From NCBI GenBank assembly GCA_950106755.1, contig OX467088.1, positions 2,836,001 through 2,900,000 on the forward strand: DNA of 64,000 bases, read 5' to 3'. This document shows, piece after piece, positions 10,671 through 20,912 of this stretch (positions are counted from its first letter, which is position 1; each line of letters opens with the position of its first letter). Under the pieces are notes generated by a model, which was not told the origin of the DNA, did not search any database, and saw only the letters and a program-made list of their open reading frames with translations. Source of the DNA: Climacium dendroides. Its lineage: Eukaryota; Streptophyta; Bryopsida; Hypnales; Climaciaceae. The position numbers were made by a program, and so were the translations under genes.

Positions 10671-12717
10671 TGTGCAGTAACGTAGTATAGCGAAAATACC
10701 GGAGTCCGGCCATTAAAGCCAAAAAAATAGGATCTGGGATTTATCAAAAATCTAGCGGGCCAATAAGAATGTTTTATAGGATTTTTAGGATGATGTTAGT
10801 CTTAGTACAAGTAGGAGTTTTGATGGCCTTTCTGGTCATTCGCATCTATTCCATAGTTCTAGCATTGTACCTTTTTGAACTTAATTTCAAGTGTTTAGAG
10901 TACTCATTCTCTTATCCTTTTATATGTGGTACATGTTTGTGGGAGGTGTGGATCCATTCTTGCGTTTTCGGAGACTGAGAACTTATCTTGTGTAGCAAGA
11001 GTCGATTTCGTGCGAGGTTCTGGATGTACTAAGTTGATGGGGAGATTAGCCCGATGGTTCCGGCAGTAGTGTTAGTGTAGTACTGCTCGGATGCCGGTAT
11101 AGCCTGCGTGTAGGATACAGCCTTAGGTGAAAGGGATATTTGAGAGGCTGCTAGCTACTTTCGTGTATGGAAGTGTTGTAAGATGTGCCCGAATTCCGGA
11201 TTGCCGGAATTCCCCGTAGAACAGAGTCAAAGCCCCAGCGCAAGCCCAAGAGCATACAGGAAAAACCACCCGGTCGACAGGAGGCTCAGTGCTCAGTTAA
11301 AGGTTAGAATGTCGTTGTAGTCCTTGACAGTCCCTACGTGACCTAATCCGGGAAGCCTTCCGGATTTGTGAGGCAACGGAACAGGAGGACACTTCCGGTC
11401 CCTGAAGAGTTAGGGTAGTGCTAGTATTAGAGAAAGAGAGAAAGAGAGCATGTTTCCGGACACGGTAAGCATCCGGACGGTGGATCTGGCCACTTGTCAC
11501 CCAAACCCAAGGATCCCGGAAGGGGCACTGAATGGTTTTCGGATTCTTCCAGAACCCATTCAGCACTAGTGGCCGGACCGGACCTATAGTCCGGAGTAGT
11601 CTGACGGAGAGAAAGTGAATGCTTAGATTGGATTATCCTATAGATCTGTAATCCTCAAGTCCTCGTGGGAACGATTCCGGAGCGGTTTACTCTAAGTAAG
11701 CCTTTGGTATAAATTAAGGATTAACTGGAGGAATATTGGTCCAACTAATTGCTACAACAACTATAGACTATCTGCACTTATCAAGATACATTTATCAAAA
11801 CCTACATCACCCACCACCAAGTCTCCTATTTGCACTTATTATTACAATGAGCCCACAAGTAGAAATATGTGACCAACAATTAATACAATCACCATCTCCA
11901 AATTGGACTACGTCTCTATTAGAGAAAATGACTTTACTACAAAACCCACCAGAACGACACATCACAATACCATACCCATATACACAGTTTAAAGATAAAA
12001 AAACAAAAAATCATCGAACCCCCTAATTTCATTCATAAAGAAATTTATAATTTTATTACACAAACAAATGAACCATTAACCTTACAAACTATGCTTAACG
12101 AGTTTCCATTTTTATTTGAAAATTTATTTATAGAAGTAATAAAATGCAATGACCCCTTAGAAGAATACTCCCACCTTCCTCCATTACTTGACTTATTTGT
12201 AACTCATGCAACAACAATACAAACAATAAACCCTAATACATATATCACCACATGGAATGCCTCATCAATTAATACAACTCTACCAAACCTTCATCAATTA
12301 ATATCACTCACTCTAAATATTCTTGCTATAATAACAATCCAAGAAACCAAAATAACGGCAACAAAATCTACAAACTACATTCAAAATTTATTCCCACAAC
12401 ACAAACTAATATTCAACAATATACATGCATTAACTGGATGCACACAACAAAGAAAAATATATACACCAAGACAAGGAGGACTTTTTACCCTCATAAATAA
12501 AATATACACATATCTAGGAAACATCACCAAAATTCCCACTCCCGTTGAATTCTCACCATACTTACAAATAATAAAAATAAACAATCACCCACTACAACCA
12601 TGGCTACTACTCCATATGTATATGCCTTTACACATAGATGACCTACAACTGATACCAAAAATTCAACAACACATAATTCATCAAATCTTCCTATACCCAG
12701 AACACACATACATATTA

Positions 12718-12974
12718 TAAGGTCATATTTGTTATATTTGGACAAAAAATAAACTCAATTTTATCTTCGACTCAAAGATAAATCGTTATAACTGTTCAAT
12801 TTTGAGACTATTCAGTAATTTGAGACTTTAATATATTAATATATATACAAACCTTTGATTGCCCAAAGATTGCGTAGATTGTTTGTTGTTGACTCGATGA
12901 TAAAATCACTATAACTATTTTAGGGTTGAAGTCTCAAAATGTGTAGATTGTCTCATTTTAACAAAAAAAACCTT
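12718..12974. mobile_element. 257-bp MITE-like insertion with TTA target duplication
   Basis: TTA occurs at 12715-12717 and 12975-12977. Ends are TAAGGTCATATTTGTTA and TAACAAAAAAAACCTT, which are imperfect inverted repeats. Removal with one TTA joins YIL to CGDFNRD in the LINE endonuclease, in frame. The interior is AT-rich and non-coding. The superfamily is unclear; TTA duplications are used by PIF/Harbinger and CACTA elements. Confidence 0.7.
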
Positions 12975-13096
12975 TTATGTGGTGACTTTAATAGAGACAT
13001 TGCCCTCATTGGAATACAAATAAAAGCCATAGAATGGCGCACATTCATAGACAACCTTCAACTCACATACATACCTACCAATAGCCCATTCTTTAA

Positions 13097-13684
13097 CCCA
13101 TTAACGTCCGTGGTCGATTTGGGGGGCGAGTATAGTTTTTGTATACAATTATGAGAAAGTGTCATTTTGTGCCTTCTCAACAGATGTAATCTTAGATCAG
13201 ATTGAATATATAAATTCCATGGGATAGGTTCTTGCACCAAACAAAAAACCAAAGTGATCCAACGGTTCACATCTTTGTAATAACTCTTCAAAGATTGATG
13301 TGTCGAAAACACCTTCGGTGCTAGTGCAAAACTAGGGTTTGCTACAATTGGGCATAAATTTGCATATATCCTTTGGAAATTGACCAAAAACCTTTCAACT
13401 AATTCCTTCACACATATTTATAGTTGTCTTTTATATAAAATATGCATTTTCATTGAAAATTATAATATGAAAGGTTAGGTCATTTCAATTTTGGACAAGC
13501 ACAATTTACTTATTTTTGCACCAATTCTCTTGAAATCGGTTTTATTAGGAGCATATGAAGATACTCTAATTGCATTCTTCTCTAAGTTTTTTGAAATCAA
13601 ATGTTCTACAAATTGTAAGAGACCAAAAGTCCTGAAATCGACCAGAAATCCTGGAATCGAAGTGGTCAACCAGACTTTAATGGG
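13097..13684. mobile_element. 588-bp piggyBac-like MITE (TTAA duplication)
   Basis: TTAA lies at 13093-13096 and 13685-13688. Ends CCCATTAACGTCCG and, on the other strand, CCCATTAAAGTCTG are inverted repeats. A TTAA duplication with termini starting CCC is typical of piggyBac. Removal with one TTAA joins the LINE endonuclease in frame (NSPFF to KQGGNNY). There is no transposase inside, so it is non-autonomous. Confidence 0.75.
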
Positions 13685-14961
13685 TTAAACAAGGTGGTAA
13701 TAACTATATCCAAACTAGTCTAATAGATGGTTACTACATTAAAGTACCTAATCTGGCTTTATATATATCAACTACAAATCATAATTACAACCTCAATTCA
13801 AACCACTCACTTGTAACACTACATATATCCAAGCATATACCACCAAATACACTACTAGCATGTTCCATACTTCCAATACAAAATAAACCACCAAGAATTC
13901 TCAACCCTATCCCTCAAAAAAATATAGAAAAACTTAAAACACAATTCTATGAAGAACACATATTACAAATAAATGAACTCACAACTACTCTTAATAATGA
14001 ACATCTAACAGACCAGTAATATCACCTTATACAAAGTATATGTAATAAAATACTTGAAAATTGCAGTGCACCTCCACTTCCTCAACTAACAAACCGTATG
14101 TCACAACAAAGTGGTTTCTTACCTAGAAAATTACAAAAAAATGAAAAATTCACCTCTAGGTAATCAGAAAAGCAATATATATAACAAAAAACACTATAAA
14201 CTAGACAATTCATCCAATAATAGAAGAACTACAAAATCAAACCTGTATATACAATCCACCACCTCCAATACAGGAATCCAACCAACAAGAATGGATTAAA
14301 ACACTAGCCAACTTAGCCAAAAATGCAAATATACAGGCTCGTAAGATTACTACACAATATACTCAAAATTGTATAAAAAAAATAATCTCAAAATATAGAC
14401 AACTATATGAAAAAACCTCAAAAAAATAAATAAAAAAGTATTCAAAAACCTAAATACACCTCCACTAGACTACATTATGGACAGACACAATAATTTGTTA
14501 ACCAATTGATCAAAAACATTGCCAAGGAAATACACATTCAACAATCAATTAGTAATATACCCATAGTTCCAACATGTTATTACTTGTCAGAACACTTGCC
14601 ACACTATACATGTGGAGTAAGACAATACCCATGGCATGATTTAGATGGCTACATTATAAACAAAAGAAGGACCTCGAAAATTTCTTTATACAAATACCTC
14701 AACAAAGAAACATATGACACTTGCCTAAAACACCTAGCTAGCAATAAAACACCAGGTCCAGACCTAATTTCTAATATAATTCTAAAAAATATGCCACAAT
14801 GTTTCCATAATTTCCTTTTCCTTTTTAAAGTTACAATTTTTTAGTTAATGAATTTAAAATATGCCATAATGTTTCAATGTTATAAGCAAAAATAAATTCC
14901 AGCATCTCAGAAAACTAGTTTTATTGTCCTACTCTTTAAAAAAGAAGATCCCTCCCAATTA

Positions 14962-16891
14962 CACTACAAGGATTTAAGTGTTTTATGACTGCAAAAATAT
15001 GACTGAGGATGACTGGCAACTACTCGCAATCATATTTTTGGATCCCACAACGTTGGGAAAAAATATGACTGCTAGTCATATTTTGCCTTTGTACTTCATG
15101 GGTGTATAGTATACATGCATGGAGAACGACAAAATATTTTTTAGGGAACCGTAGGAAATGTATTACGGAAACTCTAGTCATATTTGTCAATCATATTTTT
15201 GCATATATGACAACATGCAGTCATATTCTATAGTTCATGATTGCTCAAAAATGTAAAATCGTAGCCATTGTTTTCGGGGGATCTTGAAATTCTAACCATC
15301 ATTTTTTAGGGTTTTAAATACCTAGCCGCCACTTCATGTGCTTCATCTTCTTGCTTTTCAACTCTTGTTTCTTCTTCTTCCTTTTGTTTTTTGAAGTTTT
15401 AATTGTTGTGTTGTTGTGTTTTAGTTGTTGTTATTTAGTTGTTGCTTTCTAACTCTTGTTTTTTCTTCTTCCTCTTGTTTTTTGAAGTTCTAATTGTTGT
15501 ATTTTTGTGTTTTATTTATTGTTGTTTAGTTGTTGCTTTTTAACTCTTGTTTCTTTTTCCTTCTCTTGTTTTCTGAAGTTCTAATTGTTGTGTTGTTGTG
15601 CTTTGATTGTTGTATTGTTGTTTTTTAACTCTTGTTTCTTCTTCCTTTTTTTGTTTTTTGAAGTACTAATTGTTGTGTTGTTGTGTTGTTGTTGCTTTTT
15701 AATTCTTGTTTTTTCTTCCTTTGTTTTTTAAAGTATTAATTGTTGTGTTGTTGCGCTTTGGTTGTTGTATCGTTGCTTTTTAACTCTTATTTCTTCTTCT
15801 TTTTGTTTTTTAAAGTACTAATTGTTGTGTTGTTGTTTTCTAACTCTTGTTTCTTTTTCCTTTTGTTTTTTAAAGTACTAATTGTTGTGTTGTTGTGCTT
15901 TGGTTGTTGTGTTGTTGCTTTTTAACTCTTGTTTCTTCTTCTTTCTTTTGTTTTTTGAAGTTCTAATTGTTGTATTGTTGTATTTTAGTTGTTGTTGTTT
16001 GATTATTGAGGTTTTAGTTGTTTCTTAGTTGTTACTAATCTATTGTTGCTTCTTACATTTTATTTGTTGTTAGTTTGTTGTTGTTTCATAGTTGTTAATT
16101 TGTTGTTGCTTTATAGTTGTTGCTAATCTTTTATTCCATCTTGACTTGTCTTATTTTTACTTCTTATTGGTTTTTAGTTTTAGTTTTTGTTGCCACTTGT
16201 TATACCTTAGCTTTTACTTTTTACTATCTTTTAGTACTAACTTGAACAAAAAAATGACTCCCGATAGTCATATGCTTCATCAACCAAAATATGACTCCCG
16301 ATAGTCATATGTTTCATCAACCAAAATATGACTCACAATAGTTATATTCCATATCATTTAAGATATGACTCACAACAATTATACTCCATATCACTTAAAA
16401 TATAACTCAAAATATGACTCATTGCAGTTATACTCCATATCACTTAAAATATGATTCAAAATATGACTTACCATGGTTGTATTCCATATTCTTTAAAATA
16501 TAACTCTCTGTAGTCGTATTGCATATCACTTAAAATATGATTTACCACAGTTACATTCCATGTTAGCGAAAATATGACTGGGCACAGTTACATGCCATGT
16601 AGATTTTTTTTTTTTGCCCAGGCAGCTCATGAGAAAGTTAAGCCTCCAAGAGTAGTCAACATATACGTCATGTTAGCAAAATATGTCTAAAAATGGTTTA
16701 TTATACTTCCAAATCCATATGACTGCAAATATGACTCACCAGTCATAAGACTGAAAGTGAATGACTCAGCCATAATTCATCCTAGTCATATCCCAACCAT
16801 CTACACTGATTTTTGTTTGAGTCACATTTTTGATTTGGTGACTCACTACAATCATATTTTGTAGTCATAAAACATTCATTTTTTTGTAGTG
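14962..16891. mobile_element. Non-autonomous CACTA element, 1930 bp
   Basis: Begins CACTACAAGGATTTAAGTG and ends with the inverted partner ...TTTTTTTGTAGTG. TTA duplications flank it (14959-14961 and 16892-16894). CACTA ends and a 3-bp duplication define the En/Spm superfamily. Both subterminal regions are packed with TATGACT / AGTCATA repeats in both orientations (14990-15240 and 16250-16870), which in this superfamily are transposase binding sites. The middle is a T-rich minisatellite. No transposase is present. Confidence 0.9.
15360..16010. repeat. T-rich minisatellite inside the CACTA element
   Basis: Eight copies of a 60-91 bp unit start with AACTCTTGTTTCTTCTTCC and run through GTTTTTTGAAGT and TAATTGTTGTGTTGTTG. 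Unit starts are near 15360, 15451, 15542, 15627, 15701, 15782, 15842 and 15924. The open frames across it are a by-product of the repeat and are not genes. Confidence 0.85.
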
Positions 16892-18961
16892 TTATTAAAC
16901 CATAGACCTATTGCACTTGCAAATACTATCTATAAATTCTTCATCAATACTATAATTCTAATCCTTTCCAAATATGGCAAAAAATGCCAAATCCTTCATG
17001 ATAGCTGAGAGGGATTTAGAGCAAAAAAGAGCACATCGTGACAACTACAACTCCTCATAGCAATGCTGGAAGACACACGATTTACAAATCAAGACATTTT
17101 TATACTATACATAGATTTCAAAAATGCCTTTAGATCCATAGACCATGCTAGACTCCTTGCCATAATGTTAGACCTTGGATATCTTAAAGGTGCAGTAGCT
17201 CTAATAGAAAATATCTACTCACATCCCACCATGGTATATATAGGTGAACAATTTGGTAAAACTAAGCCTATACCAATAGAAAGAGGTACCATCCAAGGAG
17301 ACATCCTAAGACCCTACTTCTTCCTTATCTTTCTAGAATCACTATTAAGATGGCTCCAAACAGGGAATAATGGTTACAACTTTGGTATAACCAAAATAAC
17401 TGTGAGCTCTATAGCATATGCAAATGACCTAGCAGCTACATCAAATAAACTCAAATCACTTCAAATTCAACTATACAAACTAGATAAATTTTGCAAATGG
17501 TCTAGAATGGACCTAGGAGTACCAAAATGTGCAATCACGGGATGCCCAAATAAATCAAAAATAAAACCTGACACATTCAAAACTCAATTGCAAACCATAA
17601 ATATTAGCTATAGAAATAAACCAATACCAATTTTACATCAAAATGAATCCTACACATACTTAGATATACAACTAGTATCATTATTAAAATGGAACTTACT
17701 AACGCATATTTTATAACCACTAAAAAATTAATAGAACAATGTGCATAACTTACAAATTGTTCAGCCACAATAAAACAAAAAATCAACATGGTTGACACCG
17801 TAATTAGAGCTAGCATAGCCTACAGCTTCTATGCATTTCCATATTTTCTACCAACAATTAAAAAACTTGATAAAAAGATCATTGGAATTCAAAAAACTAT
17901 ATGTGGACTACCAAAATGCACTACAAATGTAATAGCACAACTCCGCATGAATTCTTTGGCCTTGAAGCTTTTTCACTCAAAAATGCTTATCTACGTTGCA
18001 TCAGTGAACAATATAGAAACGCTCTAAATGACCCAGGTAGACTAGGAATAGTATATCAAGGTCTCATTCACTGTATTTTAGCAAAATACGGAGGCGCAAA
18101 AAACATCCCCAAAATTAAAACATAGGATTGTGTCAGATTGCCTACAATATGAACTTTGTTCCTACTAAAACATGAAGTAGACATTCACCTGAAAAGCATA
18201 AAAGAAAGCTTCCTACTCCATACAATAGAACTTAAATAAGAATGGATGTCGCAAACTTCTATCATTTTACCTCATATAAACCACAACCTTTCTCTTAAAA
18301 TGCTACATAAACTCCTACTACACATTCAATATACATAAAATAAAACACATTACACTTCCTAATAGTACAAATCTCATGTCACTAGAAGACTTCAAAATAT
18401 ACTATAAAACCCCAACTAAAATAGAAAAAAGCGCTTTAAACATAGCAGAGCAATTTTTTTGCTACCCAAAATTGAATGTTCAAACCCTTGCCAGAGACAC
18501 CTAGTACCACAAACTCTCAAAGTACAATACATATCAAACAACCGGGATCTAAACCCAAGAACCTTAGAAAATCCTTCACATGTAGTACCACCACAACTAT
18601 TACAACAACAACACCCACCTATACATATCCAAAACAATTTAAATACATTCCACATATATATGTCAATGGACACTTCAAAATAACACATCTTATACTAAAT
18701 GGATGCCACAAAGAGACCATTTCCCATTTAATTAACCAACAGTAATTGCACACAATATCATTCTATTAACATAATACTATACAAAACAACAACATCAACA
18801 CTACAATAACATCATGTCAAACTTTAATCATGAACAAACTAGAGATATACGATTCATCCCACCTCCAACAATAATCCCACTTACATCTATCTACACTACC
18901 AAATGCAACCAAGAAAAAGATATATTAACAAATACATACACCATAATAACACAAAACAAAC

Positions 18962-19136
18962 ATGGGGAATTTCATTAAAATGGCGATATTCCATGTGCCA
19001 TTTTCTCAGTGTGCCATTCCCACATTTCAGACCGAGTGGTCTGAAATCTATTAGTGTACTAGATTTCAGACCGCCTAGTCTGAACTACGGGATGTCAAAG
19101 TCACAAAATATTTGCCATTTTAATGAAATTCCCCAT
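18962..19136. mobile_element. 175-bp MITE with perfect 23-bp terminal inverted repeats
   Basis: Ends ATGGGGAATTTCATTAAAA... and its exact complement form a perfect 23-bp inverted repeat, flanked by AAAC at 18958-18961 and 19137-19140. The interior holds two palindromes, TTCAGACC-GAGT-GGTCTGAA (about 19034-19053) and a weaker TTCAGACC...AGTCTGAA. The element lies in the LINE linker. Length and structure fit a MITE of uncertain superfamily. Confidence 0.8.
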
Positions 19137-20019
19137 AAACATACACATTTCTATCTAGACACCTGTAAACACCTCATTACAATCCCACCTACCAAACTAC
19201 AATGGCTATGGAAGCAACATCACACTGCCCTTTATAGCACACATGACCTTGTACTGCCTACACAATCATTTGAAACTAAAATCATATGGCTCTACCAAAG
19301 ATACGAATACAAAAAATCAACTAAAATTCCATTCAAGACATCACAACACACCCTCTCACAAAATATTCTAGACTTCATAACAATAACATTCAACATATCC
19401 CATTCATACTTTTCTTCACCAATTATCTGCTCCACACAAATCAATCAATTCCACTTTCAATTTGATAGAGACAAAATATTTGGCTCACTGAATACAAATG
19501 GAAAGGTATTGGTTTTGCACACCCTCACAATAAAGAAACAACCCAATAAGCACTACATTGGGCAAGACTAGCATCCAAACATGATCCAAACACTATAACC
19601 ATACTTACCATACCAGATACAAATTAGTACCAAAACTTCTCTCCATATACTAGACCATTTGATAATACACATGTTATTGTCCATTTTGCTGCAGACACTA
19701 TTACATACAAAGAACCAACTATTCCCCTTGAATTGAATAAACGACCACATATTGAACCCCTTGCAATACACATTCTATGTACATACCACCAAAACCATTA
19801 TATAGGCCCACCCGACCAAATAAACTCTCACATTGATCCTTCAAAATATGCAAATACCACAATACTACATACAAATTGTTCCTCCAACACCTAATAATGT
19901 AGCTATGAATAAAAGCACCAATTGGAATAAATTCATATACAAAACCAACTGCAACCCCATAAATATACATATACCTCCTCTACCAACATATATAAATAAC
20001 CTCCAACTAAAATTTCCAC

Positions 20020-20111
20020 CACAATATAGCTACTACACAGATGGATCATTTATACCACCTCAATAACATATAGATGGCTATTGGATACGTGAAAAAGTGG
20101 GATATGGCATA
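20020..20111 (+). pseudogene. LINE RNase H domain, N-terminal part
   Basis: YYTDGSFIPPQ is the first catalytic Asp block of RNase H, followed by GYW and VGYGI. A TAA interrupts it. The pogo element at 20114 splits the domain; removing that element with one TA joins GYGIYNPSKEKSKF in frame. Confidence 0.8.
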
Positions 20112-20720
20112 TAAGGTAGGAGCATCCATAAAAATGAGTGTATCCATGGGCGACACCTATTTTGGTACCCATATCCATGAGTTGTTGCTCTCATAACTGA
20201 CAAGTCTGGTAAAATAATGGTCATGGGTGACACCTGCATCGAAAATGAATACACGAGGGTCCAGAAATAGATTCGTTGCATGACGTAGCATAGTTCTATA
20301 CATACAACATTGAATAAATTAAAGATGTGGATGTGCCGGCGGTTTAAAATCTCTTACACAGTGGCGATGGGTGTAATTGTCACATTTATGAGTACTATCT
20401 ACGGTGATTGCTTAGGTAATGCATGTGGTTATGGGGATGAACGTGGCAGTACTAAGTGTTATTGCTGGCCATATTTGTAAATGAGTGGCAGCGTAGCCCT
20501 CACTACAACAATTGCTGCTGCTTTACACCATGAACTTAATTGAAGTGAAGATATTGCAAACTCAAATCGTTGTAACTTAATCATTGTGTACTTAGCTAAA
20601 GTTCAATTAAGTTACAGTTCATTGTATGCTTAGTTGAAGCTTTGGGAGAGTTCACGGGATCCATTGAAAGCATCGTAGACAGGGAGAGTTTGGTAGTGAG
20701 CGTAGTAACGACAAGTAGAC

Positions 20721-20912
20721 CGTGAGTGCTTCAAGTGAGTCGATTGACCTCACTGATCTAGTGACATTACTGCATTATAAAGAGCGTGAGTGCTTCCAGT
20801 GAATTGGTCAAACTCATTGATCTAGTGACGTTATCGCATTACAAAGACCGTGAGTGCTTCAAGTGAGTTGATCAAACTCACTGATCTAGTGACATTACCG
20901 CATTACAGTCAT
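20721..20912. repeat. Three tandem 64-bp repeats
   Basis: Units start CGTGAGTGCTTC at 20721, 20785 and 20849, an exact 64-bp period, and contain CACTGATCTAGTGACATTA with minor changes. They lie in the left internal region of the pogo element, just before unit B1. Confidence 0.85.

Larger units (their letters stand above)
5655..11756 (+). mobile_element. 5'-truncated Ty3/gypsy (Tat/Athila-like) element: pol plus 3' LTR-type unit A1
   Basis: The element begins inside reverse transcriptase at about 5700, so the 5' LTR, any internal gag, protease and the RT N-terminus are absent. Pol ends at 8015. A purine-rich tract (GTGAGGAAGGGGTAA, 8038-8052) follows and abuts TGTGGGAA at 8053, the start of unit A1. 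This is the order pol, polypurine tract, 3' LTR. A1 ends ...GCTACA at 11756, where LINE sequence begins. The left break near 5640-5700 contains a short inverted repeat (AGGGCCTAAA / GAGGCCCTAAA), perhaps a scar of the deletion. Confidence 0.75.
8053..11756 (+). mobile_element. Unit A1: 3704-bp TG...CA LTR-type unit carrying an ORF
   Basis: Starts TGTGGGAATGTGATCCCACA (itself palindromic) and ends CTAATTGCTACA. The same ends bound unit A2 (3707 bp, inverted, 22058-25764), so the boundaries are defined by two independent insertions. Order inside: about 310 bp of U3-like DNA, a TATA box at 8364, a 5' leader of about 170 bp, a 702-codon frame (8565-10670), and about 1.09 kb of 3' non-coding DNA (10671-11756) that is conserved with A2 and A4. 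The 5' and 3' parts do not repeat each other, so this is not a small LTR-gag-LTR element. The whole unit behaves as one long LTR. Confidence 0.75.
12091..13935 (+). pseudogene. LINE ORF2: AP-type endonuclease domain, split by two MITEs
   Basis: Blocks in order: TWNASSI (about 12253), IQETKI (12340), PRQGGLF (12470), CGDFNRD (about 12977), then IDGYYI and the S-x-HS block near 13800. These match the N, E, GDFN and SDH motifs of the exonuclease/endonuclease/phosphatase fold used by LINEs to nick target DNA. The final catalytic motif reads SNHS instead of SDHS (AAC at 13801-13803), a G-to-A change expected to inactivate it. The domain is cut by insertions at 12718-12974 and 13097-13684. Confidence 0.8.
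14506..17716 (+). pseudogene. LINE ORF2: reverse transcriptase domain, split by a CACTA element
   Basis: Before the insertion: LNKETYDTCLKHLASNKTPGPDLISN, the KAPGPDGI-like entry motif. After it: NHRPIALANTIYKF, YIDFKNAFRSIDH (the first catalytic D region), RGTIQGDILRPYFFLIFLE (the QGDPLSP-like motif) and SIAYANDLAATS. The last motif should be YADD; here the first Asp is Asn (AAT at 17423-17425), a G-to-A change. Removing the CACTA element and one TTA restores the frame between LFKKEDPSQ and LNHRPIAL. A partial local duplication of AATATGCCA...AATGTTT at about 14787 and 14866 also disrupts the frame. Confidence 0.85.

Noticed and set aside
8053..11756. A units as small LTR-gag-LTR (TR-GAG) elements
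   Set aside because: The first ~500 bp and the last ~1.1 kb are unrelated, so there is no internal pair of terminal repeats.
15740..16304. Phe/Leu/Val-rich open frames resembling membrane proteins
   Set aside because: They arise from the T-rich minisatellite in the CACTA element.
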